From: Flammeovirgaceae bacterium 311
Lineage (GTDB): Bacteria > Bacteroidota > Bacteroidia > Cytophagales > Cyclobacteriaceae
Reading direction: 5' to 3'
Length of the DNA stretch: 64,000 bases
NCBI GenBank assembly: GCA_000597885.1
Contig: CP004371.1
Coordinates: forward strand, 3,674,501-3,738,500
Within the stretch, counting starts at the first letter, position 1. Every line of letters starts with the position of its first letter. Under the pieces are notes generated by a model, which did not search any database, was not told the origin of the DNA, and saw nothing but the letters and a program-made list of their open reading frames with translations. Positions 42,170 through 51,825 of the stretch are shown here, one piece after another. A program made the position numbers and the translations under genes.

Positions 42170-43597
42170 TTAATTTGCGGGCATCAGTACTTCATCGATA
42201 ACATGAATAACACCATTTGTAGCCAGCACATTAGAGGCTCCGGCATTGATATTAGCCCCATTAGATCCTTCTACCATTACCGATGGGGTAGCGGCATCAA
42301 TTACCAGTGTTTCACCAGCCTGCAGCGGTGATACATTGCCATCCATCAGGTCGGTAGAAAACACCCGGCCGCTGATTACGTGTGTCAGCAGGATTGCCTG
42401 CAGCGTAGCTACCGGTATATCGTCGATGCTGTTAATGCCATTGTCGGCATCGTAAACTGCCTGGAAGGCTGCATCGGTAGGAGCCAGCACGGTGTATCCC
42501 ATATCATCATTGTTACCGCTAAGGGCTTCAGCCAGGTTGGCGCCGCCGCCGGTGCTTACCCTCAATACCGCTGCCAGCAGCTGTGTGAATTCAGCTCCAT
42601 CTTCGGCACTTGCCATTTCCTGTACTATCTCTACCAGGTTTTGGGTAGGAGGCATCAGGGTACGGTTTATTACATGTACCACGCCATTTGAGCCTTCTAC
42701 ATCTGTATTCACTACCTCGGTCATACCGTTGATGAATACACCATCATCAGAAAGGCTCACATAAAAATCTTCCTCGGCCAGAGTGCCAACGGCACCTGCA
42801 CTTAAATCGGCAGCCATTACCTCACCGCTCACCACATGGTAGAGCAAAATAGGCTGCAGGTCTTCTGAAGTTAAACCGTCCAGGCTGGTAATGCCTGCTG
42901 CAGCAAATGCATCGTTGGTTGGTGCAAAAACAGTGAAGGGTCCTTCTCCCAGCAGATCATCCACAAGGCCGGCTGTACGCAGGGCCTGCACCAGTATGCT
43001 GAAGTTGTTGTTAAAATAAGCCGGTGCCAGAATGGTACCTGCTACAGCGCGTGGTTCTGCGGGCAGCAGCACACTGCCAATTTTATGTACCACACCATTG
43101 TCGGCTTCCACATCGGCCTGGGTTACACCAATACCATCTACCTGTACGCCGCCGGTGGTGGTAACGGTAAGGCTCTCGCCCTGCACAGTAGCTACCTGTC
43201 CGGCAGTAATCTGCGAGGCCATCAGCTGACGTCCCACAATGTGGTATTCTACAATTTCGCGCACTACCTCCATGGGCAGATCATTCAGTGAAGTTGCGCC
43301 CAACGTGTTTAAGAGGCTTGCAAAAGCAGCATCGGTAGGGGCAAAAACAGTGATATTGGCATTGTCATTGGCAGCAGTTGCAGCCAGATCAGAAAACTCA
43401 GGCATGGTCAAGATAGTCTCCAGGATGGTCAGCTGGGGATCGTTCTGTACTCTTTCCAGTACAGTTCCATTGGTCGGTTCCACAATCTGTGGCGTATCGT
43501 CATCGTCGTCGCAGCTGGTGGCTACCACAGACACCATTGCAAGCGCCAGTAAAAGGCTGCTCCAGCGGTTGTTCATGTTTCTGAAAATTCCCTTCAT
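42170..43597 (-). CDS. Lipoprotein with three FAS1 (fasciclin) domains
   Basis: 475 residues. The lipobox VVATSCDDDDD gives a lipidated Cys followed by acidic residues, a signal for surface export in Bacteroidota. Three FAS1 domains follow, each with its two signature blocks: ITVFAPTDAAFASL/VEYHIVG, FTVFAPTNDAFAAAG/LLYHVVSG, YTVLAPTDAAFQAV/LLTHVISG. FAS1 domains mediate cell adhesion or matrix binding. The gene is transcribed divergently from the PKD lipoprotein gene. Confidence 0.93.
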   Translation of the reverse strand: MKGIFRNMNNRWSSLLLALAMVSVVATSCDDDDDTPQIVEPTNGTVLERVQNDPQLTILETILTMPEFSDLAATAANDNANITVFAPTDAAFASLLNTLGATSLNDLPMEVVREIVEYHIVGRQLMASQITAGQVATVQGESLTVTTTGGVQVDGIGVTQADVEADNGVVHKIGSVLLPAEPRAVAGTILAPAYFNNNFSILVQALRTAGLVDDLLGEGPFTVFAPTNDAFAAAGITSLDGLTSEDLQPILLYHVVSGEVMAADLSAGAVGTLAEEDFYVSLSDDGVFINGMTEVVNTDVEGSNGVVHVINRTLMPPTQNLVEIVQEMASAEDGAEFTQLLAAVLRVSTGGGANLAEALSGNNDDMGYTVLAPTDAAFQAVYDADNGINSIDDIPVATLQAILLTHVISGRVFSTDLMDGNVSPLQAGETLVIDAATPSVMVEGSNGANINAGASNVLATNGVIHVIDEVLMPAN

Positions 43598-43670
43598 TGC
43601 TTGTGCATTTGTTTAACAGTAAATAATTTTTCTTAGCTATAAAGGGTTATACTTAGCATGAAAAGAAATG

Positions 43671-43705
43671 TTTTGTTTAATAGATAATATTTTTATTAAA
43701 CAAAA
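43671..43705. promoter_or_regulatory. AT-rich 12-bp inverted repeat before the FAS1 gene
   Basis: TTTTGTTTAATA at 43671-43682 and TATTAAACAAAA at 43694-43705 are perfectly complementary, with an 11-nt spacer. It lies 74 bp upstream of the FAS1 start in the divergent intergenic region. It may be an operator; TTTTG in both directions also makes it a possible -33 element. The rest of the 43598-43899 gap shows nothing certain. Confidence 0.5.
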
Positions 43706-43899
43706 TCAATAAATGGTGACGCCTCCTCCATTATAGTAGTCTGGTAGGCTGGTAAAGGGGTTTAGGTGCTGATGAGGGATTAAAAAAAATTTTTACAGTC
43801 CCAGGCAACGCTTTTTCATCGGCTTTGGTCTGACCGGTAAATCAGCAAAAAATTAGCTGAGAACCTTAACCCTATTATCAACAATTTGAGACCAAAGAG

Positions 43900-45927
43900 A
43901 TGAATGCTTTTTTCAAACTCACCTATCTATTTTTATTTCTGGCCCTGAGCTTAGGTGTACTTTCCTGTGAAGAAGATGAACCACTGCCGCAGCCACAGAA
44001 CAAGCTGGAGGCCAAAGCCGGAGCCGATCGGCAGGTAATAGCCGGTACCCAGGTGGTGCTGGATGGATCTGCCTCCAAAGATGGCAATGGCAAAACTTTT
44101 TCCTATGCCTGGATCTTGAAAAGCCAGCCCCTTACCAGCAGCGCCAGCTTAAGCGGCGCCACCATGCATAACCCCAACTTTACGCCCGATGTAGCCGGTG
44201 AATATTTAGTGGAGCTTAGAATAACGAATTCCCTGGGCTTTGCCACAGACGAAGTGAAGATCACTGCCCTTGCTCCCGGTCAGGATCCGGAGGAGCCTAC
44301 TGCCATCATCATCAGCGAAGACATAACTGAAGACCGTGTGCTCGAAGATATTTTCACCAACAACGCACTAGCTGATTATATTGTAACCGCTCATGTGGCT
44401 GTTAAGGCTAAACTGACCATTAAACCCGGTGTAAGAATTGAATTTGAACAGGACAAGGGGCTGACTATTCAGCCGCAGGGCTCGCTCATTGCCAAAGGAG
44501 CAAACGCCAGTGATGGATCCACAGACAAGAGCATCATCTTTACCGGCAGAAGCTACACCAAAGGCTTCTGGAAAGGCATCCTTATTGCCAGCAACAGCCC
44601 TTTGAACGAAATGGATTATGTAATAGTGGATGGCGCCGGCAGCAGCCACTTTGGTGATACTTTTTCACAGGCCACTGCCAACGTGCTGCTGGACGGAAAT
44701 GAACATACTGGCGCTGCTCTGAAAGTAAGCCGCTCTGTGTTTTCCAATGGTGCCGGCTATGGCATGATGCTGATGGGCATGGCTGAGCTGAATAAATTCG
44801 AAAACAACTACTTCCAAAACAACAGCAGCAGTGCTATGTACGTACCGGCCCGCCAGCTGCACAAGCTCGACTTCTTCTCTCACTTTACCGGCAACAATGG
44901 CTTTAACGGTGTAGAAACCGGCGGTACCATTCAGGAGGCTGAGCATGTGGTATGGCCTGACTTCAATGATGGCTCCGGCTACTATGTAAGCAGCGATCTT
45001 CACATCAAATCCGGTGTGCGGATTGCAGAGGGTGCCACCCTTGAGTTCAAAGAAGGTCTTGAAATGCGGGTAACAGAATCAGGTTATCTGAATGCCACAG
45101 GAACAGAAGCCAGTAAAATTACCTTTACAGCCCGCAACCAATCTGCTAACGGCTACTGGGCAGGTATTACATTCTCCTCTAACAGCGACCTGAACAGGCT
45201 CCACTACACAGAGGTATCGTACGCCGGCAGCAAAGAAGTGCCTTTCTATCAGGGCATACGGGCTAATATAGCAGTTGCTTTAACAGGAAAGGCCTCCATT
45301 GAAAACTCTTCGATCAGCAACGGCCTGGACTGGGGCCTGGTAGCTTATGTCGATAAAGGTGCCCGGCTGAACGCCAATGCTGCCACAGCAAACTACTTCA
45401 ACAGTTTCCCGATGAATCACTTTTATAAGCTTACATCCGGAGAGGCTACTATACAGCAACTGGCTGGAGAGTGGTTTGATCAGACAAGCTTTAGAAATGG
45501 CTATGCATTGGATGATAAGTTGTATGATCGGGCTACAAACCGCTGGTTCCATGGCGCAGGCTACCCCCTGACCATGAATCCCCGTCCGGGCGCCGGTCTG
45601 AAAATAGCCCAGGACGGCAGCTACATCTGGACCATTATATTCGCTCATGATCCTGTAGGTAGTTGCAATGTTCCCTATTCTGCAGAGTACATCACCGGTA
45701 ATGTAACGCTCAGCGGCAATCAGCTGCAATTCCAGGAAAACTTCTGGAGAAGCAAGTTTAGCAACCCCTGCGATACAAGCCAGGATGTAGATACTGACAT
45801 TGATACAGGCAGCATGAACCTGCGCTATGAAATAAACCAGGTAGTGGATGTGATAACAGGCAACCCTATTTTGGAACTAAAGCTCTTCAGACCAGATGGC
45901 ACTTACTTCAGCTACTTCAGGCATTAA
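43900..45927 (+). CDS. PKD and beta-helix surface lipoprotein
   Basis: 675 residues. Lipobox LGVLSCEEDEP with acidic residues after the Cys. A PKD domain lies at about residues 37-125 (AGADRQVIAGTQVVLDGSASKD...YAWILKSQP...GEYLVELRITNSLGFATDEV). Two parallel beta-helix-like stretches follow (LTIKPGVRIEFEQDKGLTIQPQGSLIAKG; GVRIAEGATLEFKEGLEMRV). The last 110 residues (AQDGSYIWTIIFAHDPVG) form a separate lipocalin-like end. It is probably a cell-surface binding protein; the ligand is unknown. Confidence 0.85.
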   Translation: MNAFFKLTYLFLFLALSLGVLSCEEDEPLPQPQNKLEAKAGADRQVIAGTQVVLDGSASKDGNGKTFSYAWILKSQPLTSSASLSGATMHNPNFTPDVAGEYLVELRITNSLGFATDEVKITALAPGQDPEEPTAIIISEDITEDRVLEDIFTNNALADYIVTAHVAVKAKLTIKPGVRIEFEQDKGLTIQPQGSLIAKGANASDGSTDKSIIFTGRSYTKGFWKGILIASNSPLNEMDYVIVDGAGSSHFGDTFSQATANVLLDGNEHTGAALKVSRSVFSNGAGYGMMLMGMAELNKFENNYFQNNSSSAMYVPARQLHKLDFFSHFTGNNGFNGVETGGTIQEAEHVVWPDFNDGSGYYVSSDLHIKSGVRIAEGATLEFKEGLEMRVTESGYLNATGTEASKITFTARNQSANGYWAGITFSSNSDLNRLHYTEVSYAGSKEVPFYQGIRANIAVALTGKASIENSSISNGLDWGLVAYVDKGARLNANAATANYFNSFPMNHFYKLTSGEATIQQLAGEWFDQTSFRNGYALDDKLYDRATNRWFHGAGYPLTMNPRPGAGLKIAQDGSYIWTIIFAHDPVGSCNVPYSAEYITGNVTLSGNQLQFQENFWRSKFSNPCDTSQDVDTDIDTGSMNLRYEINQVVDVITGNPILELKLFRPDGTYFSYFRH

Positions 45928-45974
45928 GAGCAGGTACACACACTTATTTTAAATCTGCATTTGCCTATACTGAT

Positions 45975-46006
45975 AAGCTGCATGCCTCCGGGTGTGCAGC
46001 TTTTTT
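45975..46006 (+). terminator. Terminator of the PKD lipoprotein gene
   Basis: AAGCTGCA at 45975-45982 and TGCAGCTT at 45995-46002, followed by a T run to 46006. Confidence 0.8.
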
Positions 46007-46065
46007 GTTTGCTTACTGAAGGGGATAGCCACCAGTTTCTGCTGTTCTGTGTTCTTGTAAAGCAA

Positions 46066-46105
46066 TACAGGCTCCCTCCAGGTTTACGCCTGGAGGGAGC
46101 CTGTA
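46066..46105. repeat. Perfect 17-bp inverted repeat
   Basis: Arms 46066-46082 and 46089-46105 are exactly complementary (TACAGGCTCCCTCCAGG against CCTGGAGGGAGCCTGTA) around TTTACG. It lies between two convergent genes. No T-run follows in either direction, so it may be a factor-dependent or stability hairpin, or a remnant of a mobile repeat. Confidence 0.7.
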
Positions 46106-46215
46106 CAAATAAGGGGAGAGAAAAGCCCGGGTTAAAATCTTAAATAAAGATCATTTGCCCAAGCCAGCGAGCAACTTATTATAATTGTATGAAGTCTATC
46201 TATGGAGTGATTTTT

Positions 46216-46872
46216 CTACTGATGCGCCAGTTTCAGCTCCTGGTTACTGCGCTTGGATATTTCATGAACATAATAGCCATAATCGCGATCTCCTTTTTTT
46301 TCTGCCCGAAACTGCCCGATCAGATCCGGATATTTGGCAAGAAGTGCCTCTATATTTTTATCGTTTACACAAATTACGTTACCTGCAAACATATCGATCA
46401 GGTGATAGGTGGAAGGCATGCCCCTTCCTCTGCTGGTACGCCACATTACTTTTGACTGGTGATTGTGAATGGGAGTGCCAATATTCCAGTAGGTACCTTC
46501 AAACCAGCTGTACTGGCCTTCGTGAATGATGAGCTGCTGGAAAGTAGTTTCCGATGTAAGCGTCGGGCCTTCGGGACTAACATATACCTTGTTGCCATCG
46601 CAAAAGCCATAAACCTGGCCAATTTGCTGTGCTTCGTTATGATCTATGGAGATCCGGTATACCTGATGCGGGTAATCCCAGCTGCCTACTTTCTCAGTTT
46701 TTTCTACAGTTTCATATTTCCAGGCAATGGAAGGGCTATTGGTTTTAAGCTCCTCAAAGGTTCTGTAAATACCGGGCTTTAGTCTAATTCCCCGCTCATT
46801 TATGTATTTTTGGCTGTAAGCTGTACCACACACAACAAAAAGCAAAACCAGCAATAGCGTAAAATTTTTCAT
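46216..46872 (-). CDS. Secreted protein of unknown function
   Basis: 218 residues with signal peptide MKNFTLLLVLLFVVCGTAYSQ. The start of the mature chain, KYINERGIRLKPGIYRTFEELKTNSPSI, is typical of a Bacteroidota group that begins with the phrase GIYRTFEEL. NKVYVSP and YGYYVHEISKRSNQELK are other marks. I do not know a function. It is monocistronic. Confidence 0.65.
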   Translation of the reverse strand: MKNFTLLLVLLFVVCGTAYSQKYINERGIRLKPGIYRTFEELKTNSPSIAWKYETVEKTEKVGSWDYPHQVYRISIDHNEAQQIGQVYGFCDGNKVYVSPEGPTLTSETTFQQLIIHEGQYSWFEGTYWNIGTPIHNHQSKVMWRTSRGRGMPSTYHLIDMFAGNVICVNDKNIEALLAKYPDLIGQFRAEKKGDRDYGYYVHEISKRSNQELKLAHQ

Positions 46873-47254
46873 ATTCAGATTATTTAAAACCTGAATAAAC
46901 TTAGCGACTGCCGGGCTGGTATACCTTTACGGGAATCAGAATCTATTACACGCGCAACAGCTTACGTCAAAAGAATCAAAAAAACATCAGCAGCATGTCT
47001 ATTTATGGATTATATCTTTACTTTAAGCAAATATAGCTAATTAACAGATTTTCAGACCACTAACAGTTGCTATGCCATCAATCAAACAGCTTTCCACCAT
47101 TCCTGTATCTATCAGAAACAGGCTGTTGATGCATGTCAGGTTTAAACCTAAAAACTACCTCTGTTGCGGGGCATCCTATCCAAATCTGATCTTTTGATGC
47201 AGAACATTTCCGCTTCGGCAGGTTTTCAATAAAGTCAGGCACAATAAATAGCAA
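46873..47254. other. Gap without recognised gene
   Basis: 382 bp between divergent genes. A 41-codon frame from ATG 47072 exists, but nothing supports it. No clear promoter or hairpin was found; the middle (46980-47060) is AT-rich and probably holds both promoters. Confidence 0.5.
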
Positions 47255-47554
47255 ATGGCCTACTCCACCTATTATGTGTATCTCCTAAGCAACCGCAGCA
47301 ACCGGGTTCTTTATACAGGCATGACTGATGATTTGCAGCGTAGGATAGAGGAGCACAAGACGGGCCTGCACCCTCAATCCTTTACCAGCAGGTATAAAGC
47401 ACATAAGCTGGTTTGGTGGGAAGAGCACCATTCTGCCGAAGAAGCCCTGGAACGGGAAAAGCAGCTAAAGGCAGGTTCACGCGCCAAAAAAGTCGTCCTC
47501 ATCGAAGCACAAAACCCCTACTGGCAGGATCTGGCAAAGGACTGGTACAAGTAA
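47255..47554 (+). CDS. GIY-YIG domain protein (UPF0213-like)
   Basis: 99 residues. The GIY-YIG motif appears as YYVYLLSN...VLYTGMTDDLQRRIEEHKTG. SRYKAHKLVWWEEH and EALEREKQLKAGSR complete the small stand-alone family. These are thought to be endonucleases or their relatives. In Bacteroidota they often lie in variable intergenic regions, as here, beside a repeat-rich patch. Confidence 0.9.
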   Translation: MAYSTYYVYLLSNRSNRVLYTGMTDDLQRRIEEHKTGLHPQSFTSRYKAHKLVWWEEHHSAEEALEREKQLKAGSRAKKVVLIEAQNPYWQDLAKDWYK

Positions 47555-47631
47555 GTGCCCCATACCCTTAAGTGATAATATACTGCAACTTCTCTTGCTT
47601 GTATAGTCGCTCCTACCACCGCCGTGCCTCC

Positions 47632-47755
47632 CCTGTATTGCAGTAACTCCTTCTACTGCCTTGACTTCTGTTTTTGCAGTTGCTCCTTTTAATGCCTACA
47701 CTCCTGTATTCAAAGTTGCTACTTCTACTGCCAATTCTCCTGTTTTTGCGAGAGG
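47632..47755. repeat. Degenerate 33-36-bp tandem repeat
   Basis: About 3.5 copies of a pattern close to CCTGTATTGCAGTTGCTCCT-TCTACTGCC-A-ACT. Copies begin near 47632, 47668, 47703 and 47738. Copy-to-copy identity is moderate. It does not encode a sensible protein; the overlapping 112-codon minus-strand frame is an artefact. Confidence 0.55.
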
Positions 47756-47785
47756 AGCGCGGGGGCCGCCCCGCGGCAATCTGGC

Positions 47786-48070
47786 ATCTATGAAATGTTG
47801 AAGTTTGAAGTTTGGGATAAATGTACGATATAACCACCTTACCCACACAGCTAAAACTATTGAGCCAGGTATCAGCTACCCTTTTTTGGTAGTAGAACCT
47901 TTCTGCTTTATAGAGGCCAGATTGCTTCACTGCGTTCGCAAAAACCCTCACTCAACCTTCTTCAAGATTATCCACCTTTCGTAAAAGTCAGAAGATCCGG
48001 CGATAAGCCTCCTATAACCACCGGCTCACTTTGCGATGGAGCGGAGCGGAAGAAGCAATCTGGCTGCTAT
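47786..48070. repeat. Dispersed CAATCTGGC-type repeat elements
   Basis: GGCAATCTGGC at about 47784-47794, its inverse GGCCAGATTGCTTC near 47919-47932, and GAAGCAATCTGGCTGCTATCT near 48051-48071. The phrase AGATTGCTTCACTGCGTTCGC resembles a dispersed repeat seen in many Bacteroidota genomes. The 47555-48240 gap (686 bp) contains only these and the tandem repeat. Confidence 0.4.
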
Positions 48071-48240
48071 CTAACTAGAATGTGTTTTGCTTATGCAAAT
48101 AATTAAATTCAAAGTTTTCTATGTAGCTGCTATTCATCGATTTGTACAAGTACCACTTACTAAACTCAACCTTGCGTCACAGAGGCAAAGAAAAAAGCGA
48201 AGTAGAATCTACTCCGCTTTAGAATTAATGATTAAGAACT

Positions 48241-48885
48241 TTAAGTTGAGGAACTCACCCACAGTCCAATTTCTGAAGCAGCATATGTTATCCTTGCTTC
48301 CAACCTTTTGAAGTTTAATGGTGCTTCCTTTTGAGATTTTGCCCTTACATCAAAAGTACAACAAAATTTTGGTACTGCTTCTCCAGTTGTATTGAGATGC
48401 TTCCACATTAAATAAGAAGCGCTTTTTATTGCTTCTTCCTCCATTGGATGTGTTTTACTAGAACAGAAAAGATAACCACCTCTCACCATTTTACCTCTGT
48501 GGAAAAATTCAAAGACTACATCAGGCGCAACTGAAATACTTAGATTGGCATAGTACATCTTACCTTTTACTTCATTCAGTGGTAATAGTACAGCTCCATC
48601 AGGTAAACAAGGCTTCTGTTCAAGAAACAGAACAAAGGCCTCTTGAGAAGTTCTAACTCTTTGTCGTTGATTCTCATTATTAGCCTTCTTTAACTGCTCA
48701 TCAAAGTAATCTGAAGCAAGAGAAGAATCCTGACCCCACTCATAGTAGAACTTTCTTACAGCTGTTCTAAAAACATCATGCCACTTTAAGTAGCTCTTTG
48801 GTTTTAGGAGTCTTTCTATAATCTCCTTCCTCCGTTGAGTATCTGCTTGCTCATATTCTGCAAGCAGTTTAACTGATATGTTCAT
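48241..48885 (-). CDS. Unrecognised 214-aa protein in an AT-rich patch
   Basis: Starts MNISVKLLAEYEQADTQRRK. It is soluble, with a charged helical N-terminal half and a mixed C-terminal half (MYYANLSISVAPDVVFEFFHRGKMVRGGYLFCSSKTHPMEEEAIKSASYLMWKHL in parts). Base composition is clearly more AT-rich than the flanking genes, and it lies between repeats and a branched inverted-repeat structure. This suggests horizontal gain. No catalytic motif is evident. It could be a defence or stress gene, but nothing in the sequence proves that. Confidence 0.6.
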   Translation of the reverse strand: MNISVKLLAEYEQADTQRRKEIIERLLKPKSYLKWHDVFRTAVRKFYYEWGQDSSLASDYFDEQLKKANNENQRQRVRTSQEAFVLFLEQKPCLPDGAVLLPLNEVKGKMYYANLSISVAPDVVFEFFHRGKMVRGGYLFCSSKTHPMEEEAIKSASYLMWKHLNTTGEAVPKFCCTFDVRAKSQKEAPLNFKRLEARITYAASEIGLWVSSST

Positions 48886-49032
48886 ATGTAGAAAATACTT
48901 AAATGTTATATAGTACTTGATTTACAAAAGATCCAGCAATGCTGTAAATAGTACATTAGACGCAATGGATGACTTTAGTAAAACGAAATGCCATGATAGA
49001 CAAATGCTTACAAGTACAATCCATTGTAACAT

Positions 49033-49147
49033 TTAAGGAAACTTACTAGAGGTCTTTTTTGGTGAAAGAAATTTCACCTATTTAGGAGAACCAATTGCTC
49101 TCTCCCTAGTTAATAAGATACAGAAATACACTAGTAACTTTCCTTAA
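49033..49147 (+). ncRNA. Candidate structured RNA or MITE-like element
   Basis: A 17-bp inverted repeat with one mismatch (49033-49049 and 49131-49147, TTAAGGAAACTTACTAG against CTAGTAACTTTCCTTAA) closes an 81-nt interior. The interior holds two further hairpins: GGTGAAA/TTTCACC at 49061-49078 with a GAAA loop, and TAGGAGA/TCTCCCTA near 49083-49108. This is a three-way-junction fold. A terminator follows at 49166-49215. I found no consensus promoter in front on the plus strand, so it may instead be a small mobile repeat. Confidence 0.45.
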
Positions 49148-49165
49148 GGAAGAGCTTATTATTCA

Positions 49166-49215
49166 GCCATACACCCTCAATGCGCCAACATTGATGTAGT
49201 GTATGGCCTTTTTTT
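49166..49215 (+). terminator. Intrinsic terminator
   Basis: GCCATACAC at 49166-49174 pairs with GTGTATGGC at 49199-49207, with a TCAATG/CATTGA inner helix, followed by eight or more Ts. No protein gene on the plus strand ends here, which supports a non-coding transcript from the left. Confidence 0.8.
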
Positions 49216-49261
49216 TCATAGGCCTTTTGCTATTGATTTCAATCAAGCATTTGGGAATTTA

Positions 49262-49291
49262 ACAAAACCCCCGGCACTTTCGCACCGGGGG
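49262..49291 (-). terminator. Terminator of nrdA
   Basis: CCCCCGG at 49268-49274 and CCGGGGG at 49285-49291 form a stem. On the minus strand it is followed by TTTTGTT. It lies 42 bp past the nrdA stop. Confidence 0.75.
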
Positions 49292-49332
49292 AATCGCTTC
49301 ATCATAAACACTCAAAATTATAGAACAGAGTC

Positions 49333-51732
49333 TTAGCTGCCGCAGGCTTCGCATGCATCCGGATTGTCCAGGGAGCAGGCCATGTCGGAGCGGTTTTGGT
49401 CTTCGTTGTTTACCTCAGCCTGCTTGGCCTCTGCTTTGGGCTGATTCAGCGCTGCTTTGTCGACAGTGAACTGAATGGCTTGTGTAGCGGCTTTGGTACG
49501 CAGGTAGTACATACCGGTTTTGAGGCCTTTCTTCCAAGAGTAGAAGTGCATGGAGGTCATTTTGCCGAAGTTCGGGTCCTGAATGTGGATGTTCAGGCTT
49601 TGGCTCTGGCAAATGTAGGCACCACGGTCGGCTGCCATGTCCATGATCGACTTCTGGGAAATTTCCCAAACGGTACGGTACAGGTCTTTGATGTTCTGTG
49701 GAATTTCAGGAATATCCTGCACTGAGCCATTGGCGGCAATCAGGCGGTTCTTCATGTTGTCATCCCACAGTCCTAACTCAATAAGGTCTTTCAGCAGGTG
49801 CTTGTTCACCACAATAAACTCACCACTAAGCGTACGACGGCTGTAGATGTTGGTGGTATAAGGCTCAAAGCACTCGTTGTTACCCAGGATCTGCGAAGTA
49901 GAAGCGGTAGGCATTGGCGCTACCAGCAGGGAGTTGCGCACCCCGTGCTTTTTCACCTGCTGCTTCAGGCTGATCCAGTCCCAGCGGCCGCTCTTAGGCG
50001 TAATGCCCCACATATCGAACTGGAAGATACCTTTGCTTACCGGAGATCCTTTAAAGGTCTGGTAAGGACCCTCTTTCTGGGCCAGCTCCATAGAGGCTTC
50101 CATGGCGCCGTAGTATATGGTTTCGAAGATGTCTTCGTTCATGCGGCGGGCTTCCGGGCTATCGAAAGGCATGCGCAGCATAATAAAGGCATCGGCCAGG
50201 CCCTGTACACCCAGGCCAATTGGGCGGTGACGCATATTTGAGTTACGCGCCTCCGGTACCGGGTAGTAGTTCAGGTCAATTACCTTGTTCAGGTTCTTGG
50301 TGGCTACCTTGGTGATTTCGTACAGCTTCTGGTGGTTGAAGAACGGATGGCCTTTGGCATCGTAATCAACATATTTATTCAGGGCAAGAGAGGCCAGGTT
50401 ACACACCGCCACTTCGTCTTTAGAAGTGTATTCCATGATCTCGGTGCAGAGGTTGGAGCTCTTGATGGTACCCAGGTTCTTCTGATTGCTCTTGCGGTTT
50501 GCAGCATCTTTGTAGAGCATGTAAGGCGTACCGGTCTCAATCTGAGACTCCAGCACCTCAAACCATAGGTCCTGTGCTTTTACCGTTTTGCGGGCACGGC
50601 CTTCGCGCTCGTACTTGGTGTAAAGTTTTTCAAATTCCTCGCCGTAGCAATCGCCCAGGCCGGGGCACTCGTTCGGACAGAAAAGGCTCCACTCGCCGTT
50701 TTCTTCCACACGCTTCATGAACAGGTCGGGTGTCCAGAGGGCGTAAAACAGGTCGCGGGCACGCAGCTCTTCCTTACCGTGGTTTTTGCGCAGCTCCAGC
50801 CAGTCGAAAATATCAGCATGCCAGGGCTCCAGGTATACGGCAAAAGCACCTTTGCGCTTGCCGCCGCCCTGGTCTACATAGCGGGCAGTGTCGTTAAACA
50901 CGCGCAGCATCGGGATCAAGCCGTTAGAGGTACCGTTGGTGCCTTTAATGTAAGAGCCGGTGGCGCGTACATTGTGAATAGAAAGGCCAATACCACCGGC
51001 GCTCTGAGAGATCAGCGCACATTGCTTCAGCGTATCGTAAATGCCGTCGATAGAGTCATCCTTCATGGTAAGGAGGAAGCAGGAAGACATTTGCGGCTTA
51101 GGCGTACCTGCATTGAAGAGGGTAGGAGTGGCATGTGTAAACCACTTTTCGCTCAGCAGGTTGTAGGTCTCAATCACAGAAGGAATATCATCCATATGAA
51201 TGCCCACGGCCACGCGCATCAGCATGTGCTGAGGGCGCTCTACGATCTTGCCGTCGCACTTCATCAGGTAAGAGCGCTCCAGCGTTTTAAAGCCGAAGTA
51301 GTCGTAAGTAAAGTCTCGCTCGTATTTAACTGCATCATCCAGCGTCTTGGCGTGCTCCTTCACCACTTTCCAGGCCTCTTTGCTGATCAGCGAAGCATTT
51401 TCGTTGGTTTTAGGATCTACATAGGTGTAGAGACGCTTCATGGTATTGCTAAAGCTGCTGCTGGTAACCTTGTGCAGGTTGCTTACCGCAATACGAGCCG
51501 CCAGAATAGCGTAGTCGGGGTGGCGGGTAGCCATAGAAGCCGATGTTTCGGCTGCCAGGTTATCCAGCTCCTGCGTGGTAACGCCATCGTACAAACCGTT
51601 GATCACCTTTTTGGCCACCTCTACCGGGCTTACAAAATTGGCATCCAGGCCACCGCAAAGCTTTTCAATGCGGGCTGTGATTTTGTCGAAGCGTACAGAT
51701 TCGCGTCTTCCGTCTCTCTTTATTACGAACAT
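49333..51732 (-). CDS. nrdA: Ribonucleoside-diphosphate reductase alpha subunit
   Basis: 799 residues. An ATP-cone covers about 1-90 ([25 protein letters not shown]). The barrel has [48 protein letters not shown] with the active-site Cys residues, and [19 protein letters not shown]. The C-terminal tail ends CEACGS, the swinging CxxC that re-reduces the active site. It makes deoxyribonucleotides with NrdB as a class I enzyme. It lies downstream of nrdB, separated by 156 bp with a hairpin. Confidence 0.97.
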   Translation of the reverse strand: MFVIKRDGRRESVRFDKITARIEKLCGGLDANFVSPVEVAKKVINGLYDGVTTQELDNLAAETSASMATRHPDYAILAARIAVSNLHKVTSSSFSNTMKRLYTYVDPKTNENASLISKEAWKVVKEHAKTLDDAVKYERDFTYDYFGFKTLERSYLMKCDGKIVERPQHMLMRVAVGIHMDDIPSVIETYNLLSEKWFTHATPTLFNAGTPKPQMSSCFLLTMKDDSIDGIYDTLKQCALISQSAGGIGLSIHNVRATGSYIKGTNGTSNGLIPMLRVFNDTARYVDQGGGKRKGAFAVYLEPWHADIFDWLELRKNHGKEELRARDLFYALWTPDLFMKRVEENGEWSLFCPNECPGLGDCYGEEFEKLYTKYEREGRARKTVKAQDLWFEVLESQIETGTPYMLYKDAANRKSNQKNLGTIKSSNLCTEIMEYTSKDEVAVCNLASLALNKYVDYDAKGHPFFNHQKLYEITKVATKNLNKVIDLNYYPVPEARNSNMRHRPIGLGVQGLADAFIMLRMPFDSPEARRMNEDIFETIYYGAMEASMELAQKEGPYQTFKGSPVSKGIFQFDMWGITPKSGRWDWISLKQQVKKHGVRNSLLVAPMPTASTSQILGNNECFEPYTTNIYSRRTLSGEFIVVNKHLLKDLIELGLWDDNMKNRLIAANGSVQDIPEIPQNIKDLYRTVWEISQKSIMDMAADRGAYICQSQSLNIHIQDPNFGKMTSMHFYSWKKGLKTGMYYLRTKAATQAIQFTVDKAALNQPKAEAKQAEVNNEDQNRSDMACSLDNPDACEACGS

Positions 51733-51825
51733 AAAAGTTTTGGTTGAAAGAGCCGGGGCTTTGGCAGACCTCGGCCGTATTACTCTCTATTTTCTATCAG
51801 GTTACGGGGCTACTCCGGCATATGC

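Noticed and set aside
47072-47197. 41-codon frame with two adjacent Cys codons
   Set aside because: It was considered as another leader peptide, but it has no terminator hairpin behind it and the next gene is unrelated to cysteine.
47613-47951. 112-codon minus-strand frame
   Set aside because: It covers a degenerate tandem repeat and dispersed repeats; the translation is basic and repetitive without a domain.
49033-49147. Retron msr-msd or tracr-like RNA
   Set aside because: No reverse transcriptase or Cas gene is nearby; the branched repeat alone does not support it.
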